A stretch of DNA of 64,000 bases from Bacillota bacterium (GTDB lineage: Bacteria > Bacillota > Clostridia > Christensenellales > Aristaeellaceae), in contig JAEZRP010000020.1 of assembly GCA_023444095.1 (NCBI GenBank), positions 33,918-97,917 of the forward strand. The letters run 5' to 3'. Below, piece by piece: positions 6,847 to 16,425 of the stretch. The notes under the pieces were generated by a model, which was not told the origin of the DNA, searched no databases, and saw only the letters and a program-made list of their open reading frames with translations. Each line of letters opens with the position of its first letter. Position 1 is the stretch's first letter. The position numbers and the translations under genes are program-made.

Positions 6847-9257
6847 GCGAGGACGAGCGTCACATCTCCCAGGATCCCAAGCGCGGGCGCGAACGACGGG
6901 CCGGAGAAGTGGCCGCCGTCGTAGGCGTGCATCTGGTTCCCCAAGGTGTTCGTGACCTCGAGCCGGATCTCGTTTTTGCCCCTTTCGAGCATGATCTCGA
7001 CCGCGTAGGGCGGCGCGATGGCCATGCCCTGCGAATTGCCGTTCACGAATACCTCGACCGCTTCGGTCAGCTCCGCGATCCGAATCTCCGCGCGCGCTGC
7101 GTGATCCGAAACATATTCTAAGGCGTAAGCCATGGTGCCGGAGAACTCCTGCGCCGGCTTTTCGAGCGGCCCGAACACGGGGTATTGTTCGGCGGTCGCG
7201 TAGCCGACGAGCGACGGCTCGAGGACGACCGTCCTCCCGGAGACGGGTGTGACGTCGGCCTTTTTGCCCGCGACGTACACCTTCGCCTCGCCGGGCTGAA
7301 GGAGGATGCGCACCCCGGCATCCGCTTCCACGTAGCGGTCCGCCTCCGCGTCGTAGAACGCGCCCGCGGGAAGATCGGCCAGCACGTCCACCGGGGCCGC
7401 CATGTCCTCGTTGAAGAACATGAACGCCTCCTCGTCGGCCCTGTAGTGGTAGATTCGAAGCCCCTTCGGGTGCGCGGACAGCGCAAGATGCGCGGAAATT
7501 GCGTCCGCGAGCGCGTGAAGCGGCACGACCTTCCCGGATTTTATTTCCGAGGGCAGCCGGTCGACGAAGATCACGTCGTCCTTGTTTTCCTCGATCCACC
7601 CGACCGCCTCGGGCGGCAGGTGCTCGCACGCGGGCACGACGAGCGGCCGCTTGGGGAGCCTCTGAAGCGCGTCCACGGGCCAGAACAGAAAGTCGCGCTG
7701 CGCCTCGGCGAGTTTTCGCGCGGGCTTCTGGACGTACATGGCCTCGCCCATCCAATAGCTCTCGGCGTTGTAGAGCACGCAGCAGTCGATGACTGGCGAG
7801 CCGCCGTCGAAGAGGTCGCACAGCCGGTTCATGTAGCGCATGAGGAGGCCGAAGTGCCTGTACTGCGGGTTATGACCGTGGGCATAGAAGTGCGGCGGGC
7901 AGTCCGGGTCGGGGAACGCCTTGCCGGTGAAGGCGTGGGGCACATAGTAGTTGACGCCGCGCACGATGAAGTGGTTCGCGAGCCATTTCATCATCCGGAC
8001 GCCCTCGTTCCAGCCGTACGCGCCGAAGATTTCGCACATCGTGCGGCCCTTCTTGTTTTCGTCGACCTGCGCGAGCGACGCGCCGAGCTTGCCGAGCGCG
8101 AAGTGGTAGAACTCGCCGTCCGACTTTACGAAGCCGTAGCGGCACGCGCTCTCCATGCCGGGGATGACCTGCCCGCCGATATCGTCGATGCCCGCCATGT
8201 GCATGCCGCTCATGGCGCGGAAGAAGTGGCCGCAGCTCGAACCCAGCCGCATGTGCTGGTTGTTGTCCTCGATCACGTGGCCGATGTACAGGACGCCGTG
8301 CCTTTCGCACCACACGCCCAACCTGTCCGAGAAATTCCTGGAAATCAGTCTGGTGCACGCGTTCATGTAGTTGAGCCGCGCGAGCTCCATGCCCTCGCCG
8401 TCGTGCCACAGAAGCGCGGCGGTCTTGAGAAAGTCCTCTCCGAGAAGGTCCGGCATCTCCGGCGCCCACGGGAGCGCCATCTGCTTGTAGCCGACGCGCT
8501 CGTCAAATGCAAAGCCGATGCAGTTGCCCACGGCGGGCTCGTCCGAGAAAAAGCCCAGAATGGTCGATCCGAAGTACTTCGCGTAGTGGGCGTAGTGCTT
8601 CTCGTACACCTCGTCGATGAGAATGTCGACGCTCTCGCCATGAAGAAGGTTGATGTAGTTGGTATTGCCGCCGCCGTTTCTCGAAAGGTAGGTGACGACC
8701 ACGCGCCACGCGCCCGCCGGAACGTCCCAGACGAGCGCGCCGTCCTCAACCTTGCTTGTGATGTCGATCCCCTCGCCGAGCATGTCGAACTCGCGAATGG
8801 GGTGGGCGTACACCGCGTAGAGCGATTCGTCGGAAAACGTCCTCTGGTTCTTGGGCTGGAACGGGCCCGCGGACGCGAAGGGATTGGGCCTGTGCGCCAT
8901 CATGCCCCGGACGTTCAGCCGCGCGCCCGCCATCGGCCCGACCACGTCCGCGCGCGCGCAGCGGATGTACTGTTTGGATCGTTCCGTCTCCGCGTCTACA
9001 ACCTTGCCGTTCGCAAAGCCCGTCGGGAAGTGCGAGTCGTCCAGAATCCAAATTTTCAGGCCGAGCTTCACGGCCTCGTCGAGAATGATGTCCAAATCCC
9101 GCCACCAGGTGTCGCCCGCGAAGTCCGGATGCGGGCGCGATTCGAGGCACACCGCCCCGATGTCGCACGCCGCGATCTTTTGAAGCATGTCGCGAAGCGT
9201 CGCCTCGTCCTCGCCGTGCAGCCACAGAAAGGGCAGCAAATGGTTGTTCTTAATCAT
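6843..9257 (-). CDS. Large glycoside hydrolase-like protein (GH106/alpha-L-rhamnosidase-like)
   Basis: 804 residues from the ATG at 9255-9257, which follows AGGGAGGCGCCT. The N-terminal TIM-barrel-like region contains WWRDLDIILDEAVKLGLK and WILDDSHFPTGFANG (about 45-80), a signature shared with large clostridial hydrolases related to GH106 and GH2. A central GFFSDEP (near 200) and an acidic GIDDIGGQ segment could supply catalytic carboxylates. The last 150 residues look like a beta-sandwich (galactose-binding-like), with IRIAELTEAVEVFVNGNS typical of GH2-type accessory domains. No signal peptide is seen. The substrate is unknown and the family assignment is by pattern only. Coupled to the downstream methyltransferase. 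Confidence 0.7.
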   Translation of the reverse strand: MIKNNHLLPFLWLHGEDEATLRDMLQKIAACDIGAVCLESRPHPDFAGDTWWRDLDIILDEAVKLGLKIWILDDSHFPTGFANGKVVDAETERSKQYIRCARADVVGPMAGARLNVRGMMAHRPNPFASAGPFQPKNQRTFSDESLYAVYAHPIREFDMLGEGIDITSKVEDGALVWDVPAGAWRVVVTYLSRNGGGNTNYINLLHGESVDILIDEVYEKHYAHYAKYFGSTILGFFSDEPAVGNCIGFAFDERVGYKQMALPWAPEMPDLLGEDFLKTAALLWHDGEGMELARLNYMNACTRLISRNFSDRLGVWCERHGVLYIGHVIEDNNQHMRLGSSCGHFFRAMSGMHMAGIDDIGGQVIPGMESACRYGFVKSDGEFYHFALGKLGASLAQVDENKKGRTMCEIFGAYGWNEGVRMMKWLANHFIVRGVNYYVPHAFTGKAFPDPDCPPHFYAHGHNPQYRHFGLLMRYMNRLCDLFDGGSPVIDCCVLYNAESYWMGEAMYVQKPARKLAEAQRDFLFWPVDALQRLPKRPLVVPACEHLPPEAVGWIEENKDDVIFVDRLPSEIKSGKVVPLHALADAISAHLALSAHPKGLRIYHYRADEEAFMFFNEDMAAPVDVLADLPAGAFYDAEADRYVEADAGVRILLQPGEAKVYVAGKKADVTPVSGRTVVLEPSLVGYATAEQYPVFGPLEKPAQEFSGTMAYALEYVSDHAARAEIRIAELTEAVEVFVNGNSQGMAIAPPYAVEIMLERGKNEIRLEVTNTLGNQMHAYDGGHFSGPSFAPALGILGDVTLVLA

Positions 9258-9285
9258 TAGGCGCCTCCCTATTTTTCTGCGCCAA

Positions 9286-9672
9286 TTATAGCACGGAAGG
9301 CGCGGGCGATACAAGCCTTTTGCGCCGGAAGCGCGCGTAATCGAGGAGAAACATAAAGGCCGTGAATCCCCACGAAGTGGGGTAGGCCGCGACGATGATC
9401 TGAAGCGTGCGGCGCTTCGGACGAACAACAGCATCCACAGGACCGAAACGCCCACGTGCCCGCGAGCGAGGGGAGCATCAGTCGGATCCGCCGATGCCGG
9501 CGATCGCGTCCGTGAAGATCTTGCCGAAGCCGTAGATGCCGTAGAGCGCGAGGAAGCGGATGCGCGCGCCCGCACGGGCGACGACGTCCGGGGCGTCCGA
9601 CAAAAACCGCCGCCCGTATTACAGGATCGCGCGTACCGACGCCGAAACCGGGATTGCAGCGCGCGCGTGGCC
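9286..9672 (-). pseudogene. Decayed 3-prime remnant of a MATE-family efflux transporter gene
   Basis: No intact frame is present, but minus-strand pieces in different frames read as the end of a MATE drug/sodium antiporter. FLSDAPDVVARAGARIRFLA and then LYGIYGFGKIFTDAIAG come from about 9480-9615, and AYPTSWGFTAFMFLLDY to a TAA stop from 9286-9388. They are in order and separated by a frameshift and an in-frame TAA (about 9625). MATE proteins carry FISDPEV..GA-YLRI-A and a final PISW helix in just these positions. The remnant fills the gap between rtcB and the hydrolase gene. Confidence 0.6.
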
Positions 9673-9675
9673 CTC

Positions 9676-10869
9676 CTATTCGGATGCCTTGAAGTTGTAG
9701 ATGGGCGCGATGATCCGTTCAACCTCGACGGTATCGCCGATGGCATCCAGAATTTCGTCCATGGGCTTGTAGGCCATGGGCGCCTCGTCGATGGTATCCT
9801 CCCCGACGGAGGTGGTAAACACGTTCGCCATGCTCGCCCGGAACTCGTCCATGGAGAGGATCTCGCGCGCCCTGTGGCGGCTCATGAGCCTGCCCGCCCC
9901 GTGCGGCGCGGACTGGTTCCAGTCGTCGTTGCCCTTGCCGATCCCGACGATGCAGCCGTCGCGCATGTTGATGGGGATGAGCACGCGCTCCCCCTTCGCG
10001 GCGCGGATCGCGCCCTTGCGCACGACGTTCGATTCGAGATCGATGTAATTGTGGATGGTCTCGAACCGCCCAATTTCAGAAAGGCCCATCGCGCGGAGCA
10101 GGATGTCCGCGATGGTCGCGCGGTTCTTGACCGCGTACGCCTGACAGATGCGCATATCGTGAAGGTAGTCGTCGCGGTACCTGCCGGTGAGGTAGCAAAG
10201 CTCTTCCGGAATCTCCGGCTTTCGCGCCAGGAACAATTTATGGAGCTTCTTGATCTCCGCCTGAATCTCGCTCCTCTTCCCCGCCGCCTTGTAGTCGGCG
10301 ATCAGCTTTTCCTGCGCCTCGAACAATGCATCCTTCCCGGACATGAGGTCGACCGCAAGCTTTTGATAGAATTCGGCCACCTGTTTTCCGAGATTGCGGC
10401 TGCCGGAATGAACGACGAGATAGCGGTTCCCGTCCTTGTCCGCGTCCACCTCGATGAAGTGGTTCCCGCCGCCGAGCGTCCCGATGCTCCTTTCGAGACG
10501 CTTCGCATCCTTGAGGTCGCGGTAGCACCGCAGATCGAGCATCTGAGGGAATCGCGCCGCGCGGCCCTCGTGCACGTTTCGCCCGAAGGGAACCTTCGCG
10601 CGGATCGCGCGGTCGAGCTCGTCGAGGGAGAGCGCCGCCCTCCCCAGTTCTACCGTCAACATGCCGCAGCCGATGTCGACGCCCACGATATTCGGGATAA
10701 CCTTGTCCCCCAGATCCGCGGCAAACCCAATCACGCAACCCTTTCCGGCATGCACGTCCGGCATGATCCGCACCTTGCAGCCCCGAAACGCCTCCTGAGA
10801 AAGCAGTAAATTGACCTGCGAAAGCGCCTCGTCCTCGACCGTCTTTGCGAAAACCTTCAAATCGGCCAT
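9676..10869 (-). CDS. rtcB: RtcB-family RNA ligase (3-prime-phosphate RNA ligase)
   Basis: 397 residues. RtcB joins RNA 3-prime-phosphate or 2,3-cyclic-phosphate ends to 5-prime hydroxyls using GTP and Mn2+. Visible metal- and nucleotide-site motifs are PDVHAGKGCVIG (37-48), GVDIGCGM (63-70), GGGNHFIEVD near 145, HSGSRNLG near 165, and PHGAGR-MSR near 320, where the family has the guanylated-His region. It is shorter than E. coli RtcB (408) but complete. No RtcA, archease or RtcR homologue lies nearby. ATG follows AAGGGGGGAG. Divergent from the DUF2953-gerW operon; the MATE remnant lies downstream. Confidence 0.94.
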   Translation of the reverse strand: MADLKVFAKTVEDEALSQVNLLLSQEAFRGCKVRIMPDVHAGKGCVIGFAADLGDKVIPNIVGVDIGCGMLTVELGRAALSLDELDRAIRAKVPFGRNVHEGRAARFPQMLDLRCYRDLKDAKRLERSIGTLGGGNHFIEVDADKDGNRYLVVHSGSRNLGKQVAEFYQKLAVDLMSGKDALFEAQEKLIADYKAAGKRSEIQAEIKKLHKLFLARKPEIPEELCYLTGRYRDDYLHDMRICQAYAVKNRATIADILLRAMGLSEIGRFETIHNYIDLESNVVRKGAIRAAKGERVLIPINMRDGCIVGIGKGNDDWNQSAPHGAGRLMSRHRAREILSMDEFRASMANVFTTSVGEDTIDEAPMAYKPMDEILDAIGDTVEVERIIAPIYNFKASE

Positions 10870-10957
10870 TCTTCTCCCCCCTTTCTTTATATTCTACCAC
10901 AGTCTTGGAAGAATTGGGTGATTTTGGGCAAACTGATCGCGCGGAGGAGGTGAAAGC

Positions 10958-11431
10958 TTGCACTGGGTCGCGGCGTCGGTCATGTGCGCCATCTATCTTT
11001 ATCATCTCCCGCTCGTGTTCGCCGTCCGCTTGGACGCGCGCGGGCTTTGCTTCGGCGTGGGCGTGTTTCGCGCGCGCATTCGCGAAAAAAAGGCCGAAAC
11101 GCGAAAGCCCGGCGTAAAAGTTCTTAAAAAGATCATACCGTTCCGCTTCGTTCTGCGCATCCTGATGAGACAACCGCTCTACATCGAACGGCTCGACTTG
11201 AACGTGACCATCGGGACCGGCGACGCGGCGCTCACGGCGCAGGTATGCGGCCTTTTGCTCGTCGCGGCTGACGCGATCCGCGCGGCGACGAACGCGGCGG
11301 GCCGCGTGCGCGTGACGCCGGATTTCGCCCACCGCACGCTCGCGGGCGAGGCGCACGGGATAGCGCGGCTCACGGCGGGACATATTATGAAGGCCGCGTT
11401 ACTGCATAGATTGCGCGGCATCGGAGGATGA
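10958..11431 (+). CDS. DUF2953 family protein (YtfI-like)
   Basis: 157 residues. An N-terminal hydrophobic segment (about 3-25) is followed by a short basic region and a compact alpha/beta domain with IERLDLNVTIGTGDAALTA (near 77-95), the typical DUF2953 core. It starts at TTG 10958, seven bases after GGAGGAGG. The neighbour four bases downstream is gerW/ytfJ, the same pair found in Bacillus (ytfI-ytfJ), which supports the call. The function is not established; a sporulation-linked membrane role is an inference from context. Confidence 0.78.
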   Translation: MHWVAASVMCAIYLYHLPLVFAVRLDARGLCFGVGVFRARIREKKAETRKPGVKVLKKIIPFRFVLRILMRQPLYIERLDLNVTIGTGDAALTAQVCGLLLVAADAIRAATNAAGRVRVTPDFAHRTLAGEAHGIARLTAGHIMKAALLHRLRGIGG

Positions 11432-11435
11432 TAGT

Positions 11436-11903
11436 ATGGAAAGGCACCCCATTCACGGGCTGATGGACACCGCGATGGAGTCGATCCGCGACATGGTGGA
11501 CGTCAACACCGTGCTCGGCGACGCGATCGTGGCGCAGGACGGCTCGACGGTCGTCCCCGTATCGAAGGTCAGCTTCGGCTTCGTCGCGGGCGGCGGCGAA
11601 TATGCTTCCGACAAGGCGAGTCAGAACTACCCCTTCGCGGGCGGCGCGGGCGCGGGCGTGACAATCCAGCCCGTGGGCTTTCTGGTCTGCGGCGACAATC
11701 ACGTGCGCATGTTGCCCGCGCAGACCAAGTGCGCCACAGACCGGATGATCGAACTGATCCCGGACCTTCTCGAGGAACTTAAGAGCGCGCTCGAACGCGC
11801 GAGCGCGAAGAAGAGCTCTTCCGACGAAAAGGAGCGCCCGCGCAGGAAATCCGCGCAGAGCATTCCGCCGGAAGGCCCCTTGCCGGAAGTACCGGCCGAG
11901 TAG
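11436..11903 (+). CDS. gerW: GerW (YtfJ) family sporulation protein
   Basis: 155 residues. The family core is complete: an N-terminal helix with an MDTAMESIRDMVDVNTVLGDAI pattern (split here around residues 11-32), the invariant PVSKVSFGFVAGGGEY near 41-56, and FAGGAGAGVTI-P-GFLV near 67-83. The C-terminal 40 residues are a charged, Pro-rich tail (KKSSSDEKERPRRK) that is probably disordered. In Bacillus the protein is made during sporulation and affects spore germination. Its presence suggests the organism belongs to a spore-forming lineage. Four bases after the DUF2953 gene; ends at an intrinsic terminator. Confidence 0.93.
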   Translation: MERHPIHGLMDTAMESIRDMVDVNTVLGDAIVAQDGSTVVPVSKVSFGFVAGGGEYASDKASQNYPFAGGAGAGVTIQPVGFLVCGDNHVRMLPAQTKCATDRMIELIPDLLEELKSALERASAKKSSSDEKERPRRKSAQSIPPEGPLPEVPAE

Positions 11904-11912
11904 CGAACTGAC

Positions 11913-11945
11913 GAACCCCCGGGAAACCGGGGGTTCCGTTTATTT
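11913..11945. terminator. Bidirectional intrinsic terminator between gerW and a GNAT gene
   Basis: Perfect 10-bp stem GAACCCCCGG / CCGGGGGTTC (11913-11922 with 11927-11936), with a GAAA tetraloop followed by CGTTTATTT. The convergent GNAT gene stops at 11940, inside the tail. Confidence 0.85.
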
Positions 11946-12458
11946 GGGGTGGACTTCGAGGTCGCGTACGAACAGGAGCCGCCTTTGCCCGCAGACCTCG
12001 AGCTCGCCGCCCTGACGATCGAACCCAAAGTCGTTCAGAATCCGCTGGGCCGCGGTGTTTTCCGGGGAGGTCGTCGACATGAGGTAGCGGACGCGCGCGG
12101 GGAATTCCTGGATCGCCATCCTGACAAGCCGGAGCGCGAGCCCGCGGCCCCTGTGATCGGGGCGCATGAGAACAGTGTTCAGGTGGCCGACCCGGTCGAG
12201 CATTTCGGGCGTATAATTCAGCTGCCGCCCCAGATTCATCCCCGAGTGGCGATTGTGTACGGCGCAATTCAAGAAGCCAACAAGTCGCCCGCCATCCGAC
12301 ACGCCGACCACGAAATTCTCAAATTCAAAGGACCTCAGGTACGCATCCGGACTGCTCGCGACGAAGACGCCGGGCTCTTTCTCCCAACACACCCTTTGTA
12401 TCTCAAGCATTTCATCAATGTAACTCGAATCGAGTCTGAAAAAAAGCATATCTTCCAT
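11940..12458 (-). CDS. GNAT-family N-acetyltransferase
   Basis: 172 residues from the ATG at 12456-12458, which follows GGAGGG. Acetyl-CoA loop: RPDHRGRGLALRLV near 112-125. The late GNAT motif is TTSPENTAAQRILNDFGF. The N-terminal part has a distinct DSSYIDEMLEIQRVCWEKEPGVF segment (about 10-32, not written in full as a motif). The acceptor is unknown. Convergent with gerW and divergent from the CotH gene. Confidence 0.85.
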   Translation of the reverse strand: MEDMLFFRLDSSYIDEMLEIQRVCWEKEPGVFVASSPDAYLRSFEFENFVVGVSDGGRLVGFLNCAVHNRHSGMNLGRQLNYTPEMLDRVGHLNTVLMRPDHRGRGLALRLVRMAIQEFPARVRYLMSTTSPENTAAQRILNDFGFDRQGGELEVCGQRRLLFVRDLEVHPK

Positions 12459-12581
12459 GGGTTCCCTCCATTCGGCCCCCACTCGCACAATATGCTGCGC
12501 CGCTCTCTCCGGTCACGGCCGTTTACAGAATATTCGTACATTTGTCAGCACTTTATCATCGCAATATTCAGAAACATCAGT

Positions 12582-12587
12582 TATGAT
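12582..12587 (+). promoter_or_regulatory. Possible -10 box for the CotH-VTC-DUF4956 operon
   Basis: TATGAT at 12582-12587 lies 32 bases before the ATG. The -35 at 17-bp spacing (TCGCAA) is poor, so it may need an activator or another sigma factor. Confidence 0.35.
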
Positions 12588-12619
12588 ATAAAGGATGTGT
12601 GGTACGAGGGGGTGTGTTC

Positions 12620-15600
12620 ATGGGAAATCGAACCGCGCGCAGAAAGCCCGCGAAGGGACGAACCGGGAAAAACGACCTCGTCGTCATCTCGATGATCGGC
12701 GTCGTCGCCATTCTCGCGGCGTTCCTCTATCAATCGTTTCATTCGGACGGCTTCAGTCTCGCGACGAAGGAAGCCCAGGCCGAGGACGGCGCCGTCACGG
12801 TCATTCACGCCTCGGGCGACATCCGCATCAACGAAATCATGTCAGCCAACGACTCCGCCCTCTACACCGAAGACGGCGAGAGCAGCGATTGGCTGGAGAT
12901 TATGAACGTCGGTTCACAGGCCGTGAACCTTGCGGGCGTGACGCTCGCTAAAAACGCGACCGCGACCGACCGGTTCGTGTTCCCGGATCTGACCCTCGCG
13001 CCGGGTGCGTGCGCGGTCGTCTTCTGCGACAGCAAAAACCGCAACACCGCTGGCTACGAGCTGCACGCGCCATTCTCCATCAGCCGCGCGGGCGACACGA
13101 TGATGCTCTTTTCCGCGGCCGGAACGGCCGTCGACTCCGTCAACGTGCCCGATCTTCAGAACAACGAATCCTACATGCGCGTCGACGTGGGAACCTGGAA
13201 GGTCACGGGCGAGTATACGCCGGGACTTGAAAACACCAGCGAAAACCATAAGTCTTTTGAAACCGTTATGATCGAAAGCCCGATCGAAATTTCGGAGATC
13301 ATGGCGAAAAACGTCTCCTATGCGGCTCCGGATGGCATGTGCTACGACTATATGGAGCTGCATAACGCGTCCGATTCCGCGGTCGACCTTTCGGGGTATC
13401 ATCTGAGCGACACGCGCGAGGATGTCATGCGATGGTCGTTCCCCGCGGGCACGACCATTCCCGCGAACGGATACCTCGTCGTCTGGTGCTCCGGCCTTGA
13501 CAAGGCGGAAGGCGACCAATACCATGCCTCGTTCAAGTTCTCGACCGAGGGCGAAACGGCTGTCCTCTCAAACGAAAAGGGACAGCTTCTGGACGCAGTC
13601 GACTTTCCGCTCCTGAAAGCCGACGAGGCCTACTCGATACAATCCGACGGGAGTTTCACAAACTCAATCGCACCAACGCCCGGCATGGCAAATACGCAGG
13701 AAAGCGCCGCGCTGATCTCGGATCGGTTCGCGGCGCTCAATTCGATTGGCGTGTTTATCACGGAAATCACCGCCTCCACCACTCAGCAAAAGTACGACTG
13801 GGTGGAACTTTACAACGCGACGGCGAACGCGATCGACCTTTCGAACTTCGGTTTCTCAGACGATGCGGGCAAGCCGCGCAAGTGGCAGTTCCCCGCGGGC
13901 ACGGTGATCGAGGCGGGCGGATACCTGGGCGTCTATTGCTCGGGGCTCACGGAACCATCCGGCGCGTCGCTCCACGCGAACTTCCGTCTCTCGGCGGCGG
14001 GCGGCTACAACCTCTGCCTCTCGATGCCCGACGGCGCGATCTTCGACCGCGTCTTCGTGCCCCAGCAGTTCGCGAATATTTCCTACGGCCGCCTTCCCGG
14101 CGCGTACGGCACCCTTTATTACTTTACGTCGATGACGCCCCTTGCGGAAAACTCCGGCGCGCGCTACGCGAAAAAGGCGCTCCCGCCGACCTACTCCGTC
14201 GCGGGAGGGCTTTTCACGGCTGGCGAAACGATCACGGTCGAGCTGTCCGGCGAACCGGGCGACCGCATTTACTATACCACCGACTGCAAGGACCCGACCG
14301 AGTCCTCCACGCTCTACGCGGGCCCGATCACGATCTCGTCGACGACGGTCCTGCGCACGCGCGTGTACGCGGACGACGCGCTCGAGTCGTACGCCGATTG
14401 CCAGACCTACTTTTTCGGCGTCTCGCACACCATGCGCGTGGTCTCGCTCGTCTCAGATCCCTACAACCTCGTCAGCGACGAGGCAGGCATCATGGTCAAG
14501 GGTCCGAATGCGACCGCCACCTTCCCCTACGGCTCCATGAACTCCGGCGCGAACTTCTGGATGGACTGGGAGCGGGAGGCGCATATCGAGGTATACGAGG
14601 CGGACGGGACGACCCTGCTCTCGCAGGAGTGCGGCATCAAGCTCCACGGACAGTACAGCCGCGCCATGGCGCAGCAGGCGTTCAAGGTCTACGCGCGCGC
14701 CAAGTATTCCGGAGAGGGCACGTTCCCGGCAGCGCTGTTTACCGACCGGGATTACACGGAGTACAACTCCTTCCTCCTGCGCTCCTCGGGCCAGGACGGC
14801 GTCCATACGCGCATGCGCGATTCCATCCTCACCGATCTCGCGGACGACACGAGCGTGTATTACCAGAAGACGGAGCTGTGCGTGGTGTACATCAACGGCG
14901 TCTACTGGGGCCAGTACAACATACGCGAGCACGTCAGCTCCTACTCCATCTGCCAGTTCGAGGGCTGGGCGGGCGATGAAGACGACATCGACCTCGTCAA
15001 GGCGAACACGAACGTGATGCAGGGCTCGAACGAGACCTACGCGGATCTGCTCGCCTGGATCAAAAACAACAGCATGAACACCGACGAGGCGTATGCGCAC
15101 ATCGGCTCGGTGATCGACATCCAGAACTTTATCGAGTACATGTCCGTCGAAATATTTACGGGCAACACCGACACGCTCAACGTCAAGCGCTATCGCAACC
15201 CCAACGGCGACGGGCTTTGGCGCTGGTGCCTGTTCGACCTCGACTGGGCGTTTTACACCGACACCAACTCCATCCGCCGCTGGCTCACCCCGGGCGGCAT
15301 GGGAAACGGAAACCGCACCAACAACGATCTGTTCATCGCGTGCATGAAGAACGACCGCTTCCGGGACGAGTTCCTCACCTACTTCGGCGAACAGCTGGCG
15401 ACCACGTACTCCACCCAAAATGTCCTCTCCAAGATCGAGGAGCGGTACAACGCGCTTCTGCCGGAGCTCCCGGCGCAGTTCGCGAAGTGGGGCCAGACCG
15501 AGTCGGAGTACAGGGCGGACCTCAAGGTTCTCGTCTCCTACGCGGAGGACAGGCCGACAAAGCTGCTCGGCTGGTTCAAGGACGCGCTCAACCTCTCGAA

Positions 15601-15670
15601 CACCGAGATGCAGACCTACTTCGGCGCGGCGTATCAGGCGGTGCAGGACTACGAAAATTCGGGCAAATAA
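12620..15670 (+). CDS. CotH kinase-family surface protein with three lamin-tail domains
   Basis: 1016 residues. ATG 12620 sits 8 bases after GAGGGGG. Order: basic N-terminus; one membrane helix (about 19-38); three lamin-tail (LTD) repeats near 70-180, 225-335 and 370-480, each opening with an I-EIM or FITEI strand and holding DW/DY-ELYN and an LS-G/F-LSD strand; a chitobiase C-terminal-like Ig domain near 520-600 (GDRIYYTTDCKDPTESS); then a CotH domain near 600-1000, with GIKLHGQYSR, LRSSGQD, YINGVYWGQYNIREH and FDLDWAF. CotH proteins are secretory protein kinases in Bacillus spore coats; here the protein is envelope-anchored with the domains outside. First gene of a three-gene operon with VTC and DUF4956 genes. 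Confidence 0.9.
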   Translation: MGNRTARRKPAKGRTGKNDLVVISMIGVVAILAAFLYQSFHSDGFSLATKEAQAEDGAVTVIHASGDIRINEIMSANDSALYTEDGESSDWLEIMNVGSQAVNLAGVTLAKNATATDRFVFPDLTLAPGACAVVFCDSKNRNTAGYELHAPFSISRAGDTMMLFSAAGTAVDSVNVPDLQNNESYMRVDVGTWKVTGEYTPGLENTSENHKSFETVMIESPIEISEIMAKNVSYAAPDGMCYDYMELHNASDSAVDLSGYHLSDTREDVMRWSFPAGTTIPANGYLVVWCSGLDKAEGDQYHASFKFSTEGETAVLSNEKGQLLDAVDFPLLKADEAYSIQSDGSFTNSIAPTPGMANTQESAALISDRFAALNSIGVFITEITASTTQQKYDWVELYNATANAIDLSNFGFSDDAGKPRKWQFPAGTVIEAGGYLGVYCSGLTEPSGASLHANFRLSAAGGYNLCLSMPDGAIFDRVFVPQQFANISYGRLPGAYGTLYYFTSMTPLAENSGARYAKKALPPTYSVAGGLFTAGETITVELSGEPGDRIYYTTDCKDPTESSTLYAGPITISSTTVLRTRVYADDALESYADCQTYFFGVSHTMRVVSLVSDPYNLVSDEAGIMVKGPNATATFPYGSMNSGANFWMDWEREAHIEVYEADGTTLLSQECGIKLHGQYSRAMAQQAFKVYARAKYSGEGTFPAALFTDRDYTEYNSFLLRSSGQDGVHTRMRDSILTDLADDTSVYYQKTELCVVYINGVYWGQYNIREHVSSYSICQFEGWAGDEDDIDLVKANTNVMQGSNETYADLLAWIKNNSMNTDEAYAHIGSVIDIQNFIEYMSVEIFTGNTDTLNVKRYRNPNGDGLWRWCLFDLDWAFYTDTNSIRRWLTPGGMGNGNRTNNDLFIACMKNDRFRDEFLTYFGEQLATTYSTQNVLSKIEERYNALLPELPAQFAKWGQTESEYRADLKVLVSYAEDRPTKLLGWFKDALNLSNTEMQTYFGAAYQAVQDYENSGK

Positions 15671-15681
15671 GAGGAAAACGT

Positions 15682-16389
15682 ATGCAGGCAGGAAAGAGGC
15701 AGGCGCTCCCCGCGCGGCACGAGCTGAAATACTTCATCAATCCCGCGGAGTTGGACGTCCTGCGCGCGCGGCTCTCCCCGGTCTTGAAGCTCGACCCGCA
15801 CTGCGCACGCGGACCGTACATGATCCGCTCCCTGTACTTCGACGACGCGTTCGACACGGCCCTACGCGACAAGGAGAACGGCGTTATGCACCGCGACAAG
15901 TACCGCATCCGCATCTACGGCTTTTCGGACGACGGGATCTTCCTCGAGCGCAAGCGCAAGGCGGGCGATCTCATCCAGAAGTCGTCGGTTCGAATCACGC
16001 GGCGGCTGTGCGAGAAGCTGATCGAGGGCGATCCGCGCGGGCTCCAATCGGCACAGAGCCCGCTCATTCAGGAGATGTTCCTCATGATGCGCACGCGGCT
16101 TCTCCGGCCAAAGGTCATTGTGGATTACGCGCGTGAGGCGTACGAGCATCCGGTCGAGGATGTCCGGATCACGTTCGACACGAGGCTCCGGACGGGACTT
16201 TCCAGTTTGGAGCTCTTTGAGCCGGACATCCCGACCGTGTGCCCGCACGACCGGAACGTGGAGATATTGGAGGTCAAGTTCAACTCCTACCTGCCCGACT
16301 TCGTCTCGGCCCTGCTGGGCGGGCTTACCGCCGAGAGAAGCGCCATTTCGAAGTACGTTCTCGCCCGGCGATTCGAACATGTGATTTGA
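15682..16389 (+). CDS. VTC-domain polyphosphate polymerase-like protein
   Basis: 235 residues from ATG 15682 after GAGGAAAAC. It has the triphosphate-tunnel fold of yeast Vtc4: RHELKYFI (13-20), IRSLYFDD (49-56), K-R-RIYG (near 74-80), FLERKRK (88-94), IVDYAREAY and VRITFD (near 155-175), and EILEVKFN near 197. The paired Lys/Arg/Glu residues on alternating strands match the tunnel. VTC enzymes make polyphosphate from ATP in yeast; bacterial stand-alone members are linked by sequence but their product is not settled. Located 11 bases after the CotH gene and 36 before the DUF4956 gene. Confidence 0.9.
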   Translation: MQAGKRQALPARHELKYFINPAELDVLRARLSPVLKLDPHCARGPYMIRSLYFDDAFDTALRDKENGVMHRDKYRIRIYGFSDDGIFLERKRKAGDLIQKSSVRITRRLCEKLIEGDPRGLQSAQSPLIQEMFLMMRTRLLRPKVIVDYAREAYEHPVEDVRITFDTRLRTGLSSLELFEPDIPTVCPHDRNVEILEVKFNSYLPDFVSALLGGLTAERSAISKYVLARRFEHVI

Positions 16390-16425
16390 CGCGAACGCGT
16401 CTCGATAGACAAGGAGGATACCCCG

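Noticed and set aside
7185..9260. Long plus-strand open frame of 691 codons antisense to the glycoside hydrolase
   Set aside because: It is the high-GC shadow of the real gene: no Shine-Dalgarno, Arg/His/Val-rich composition, no recognisable motif.
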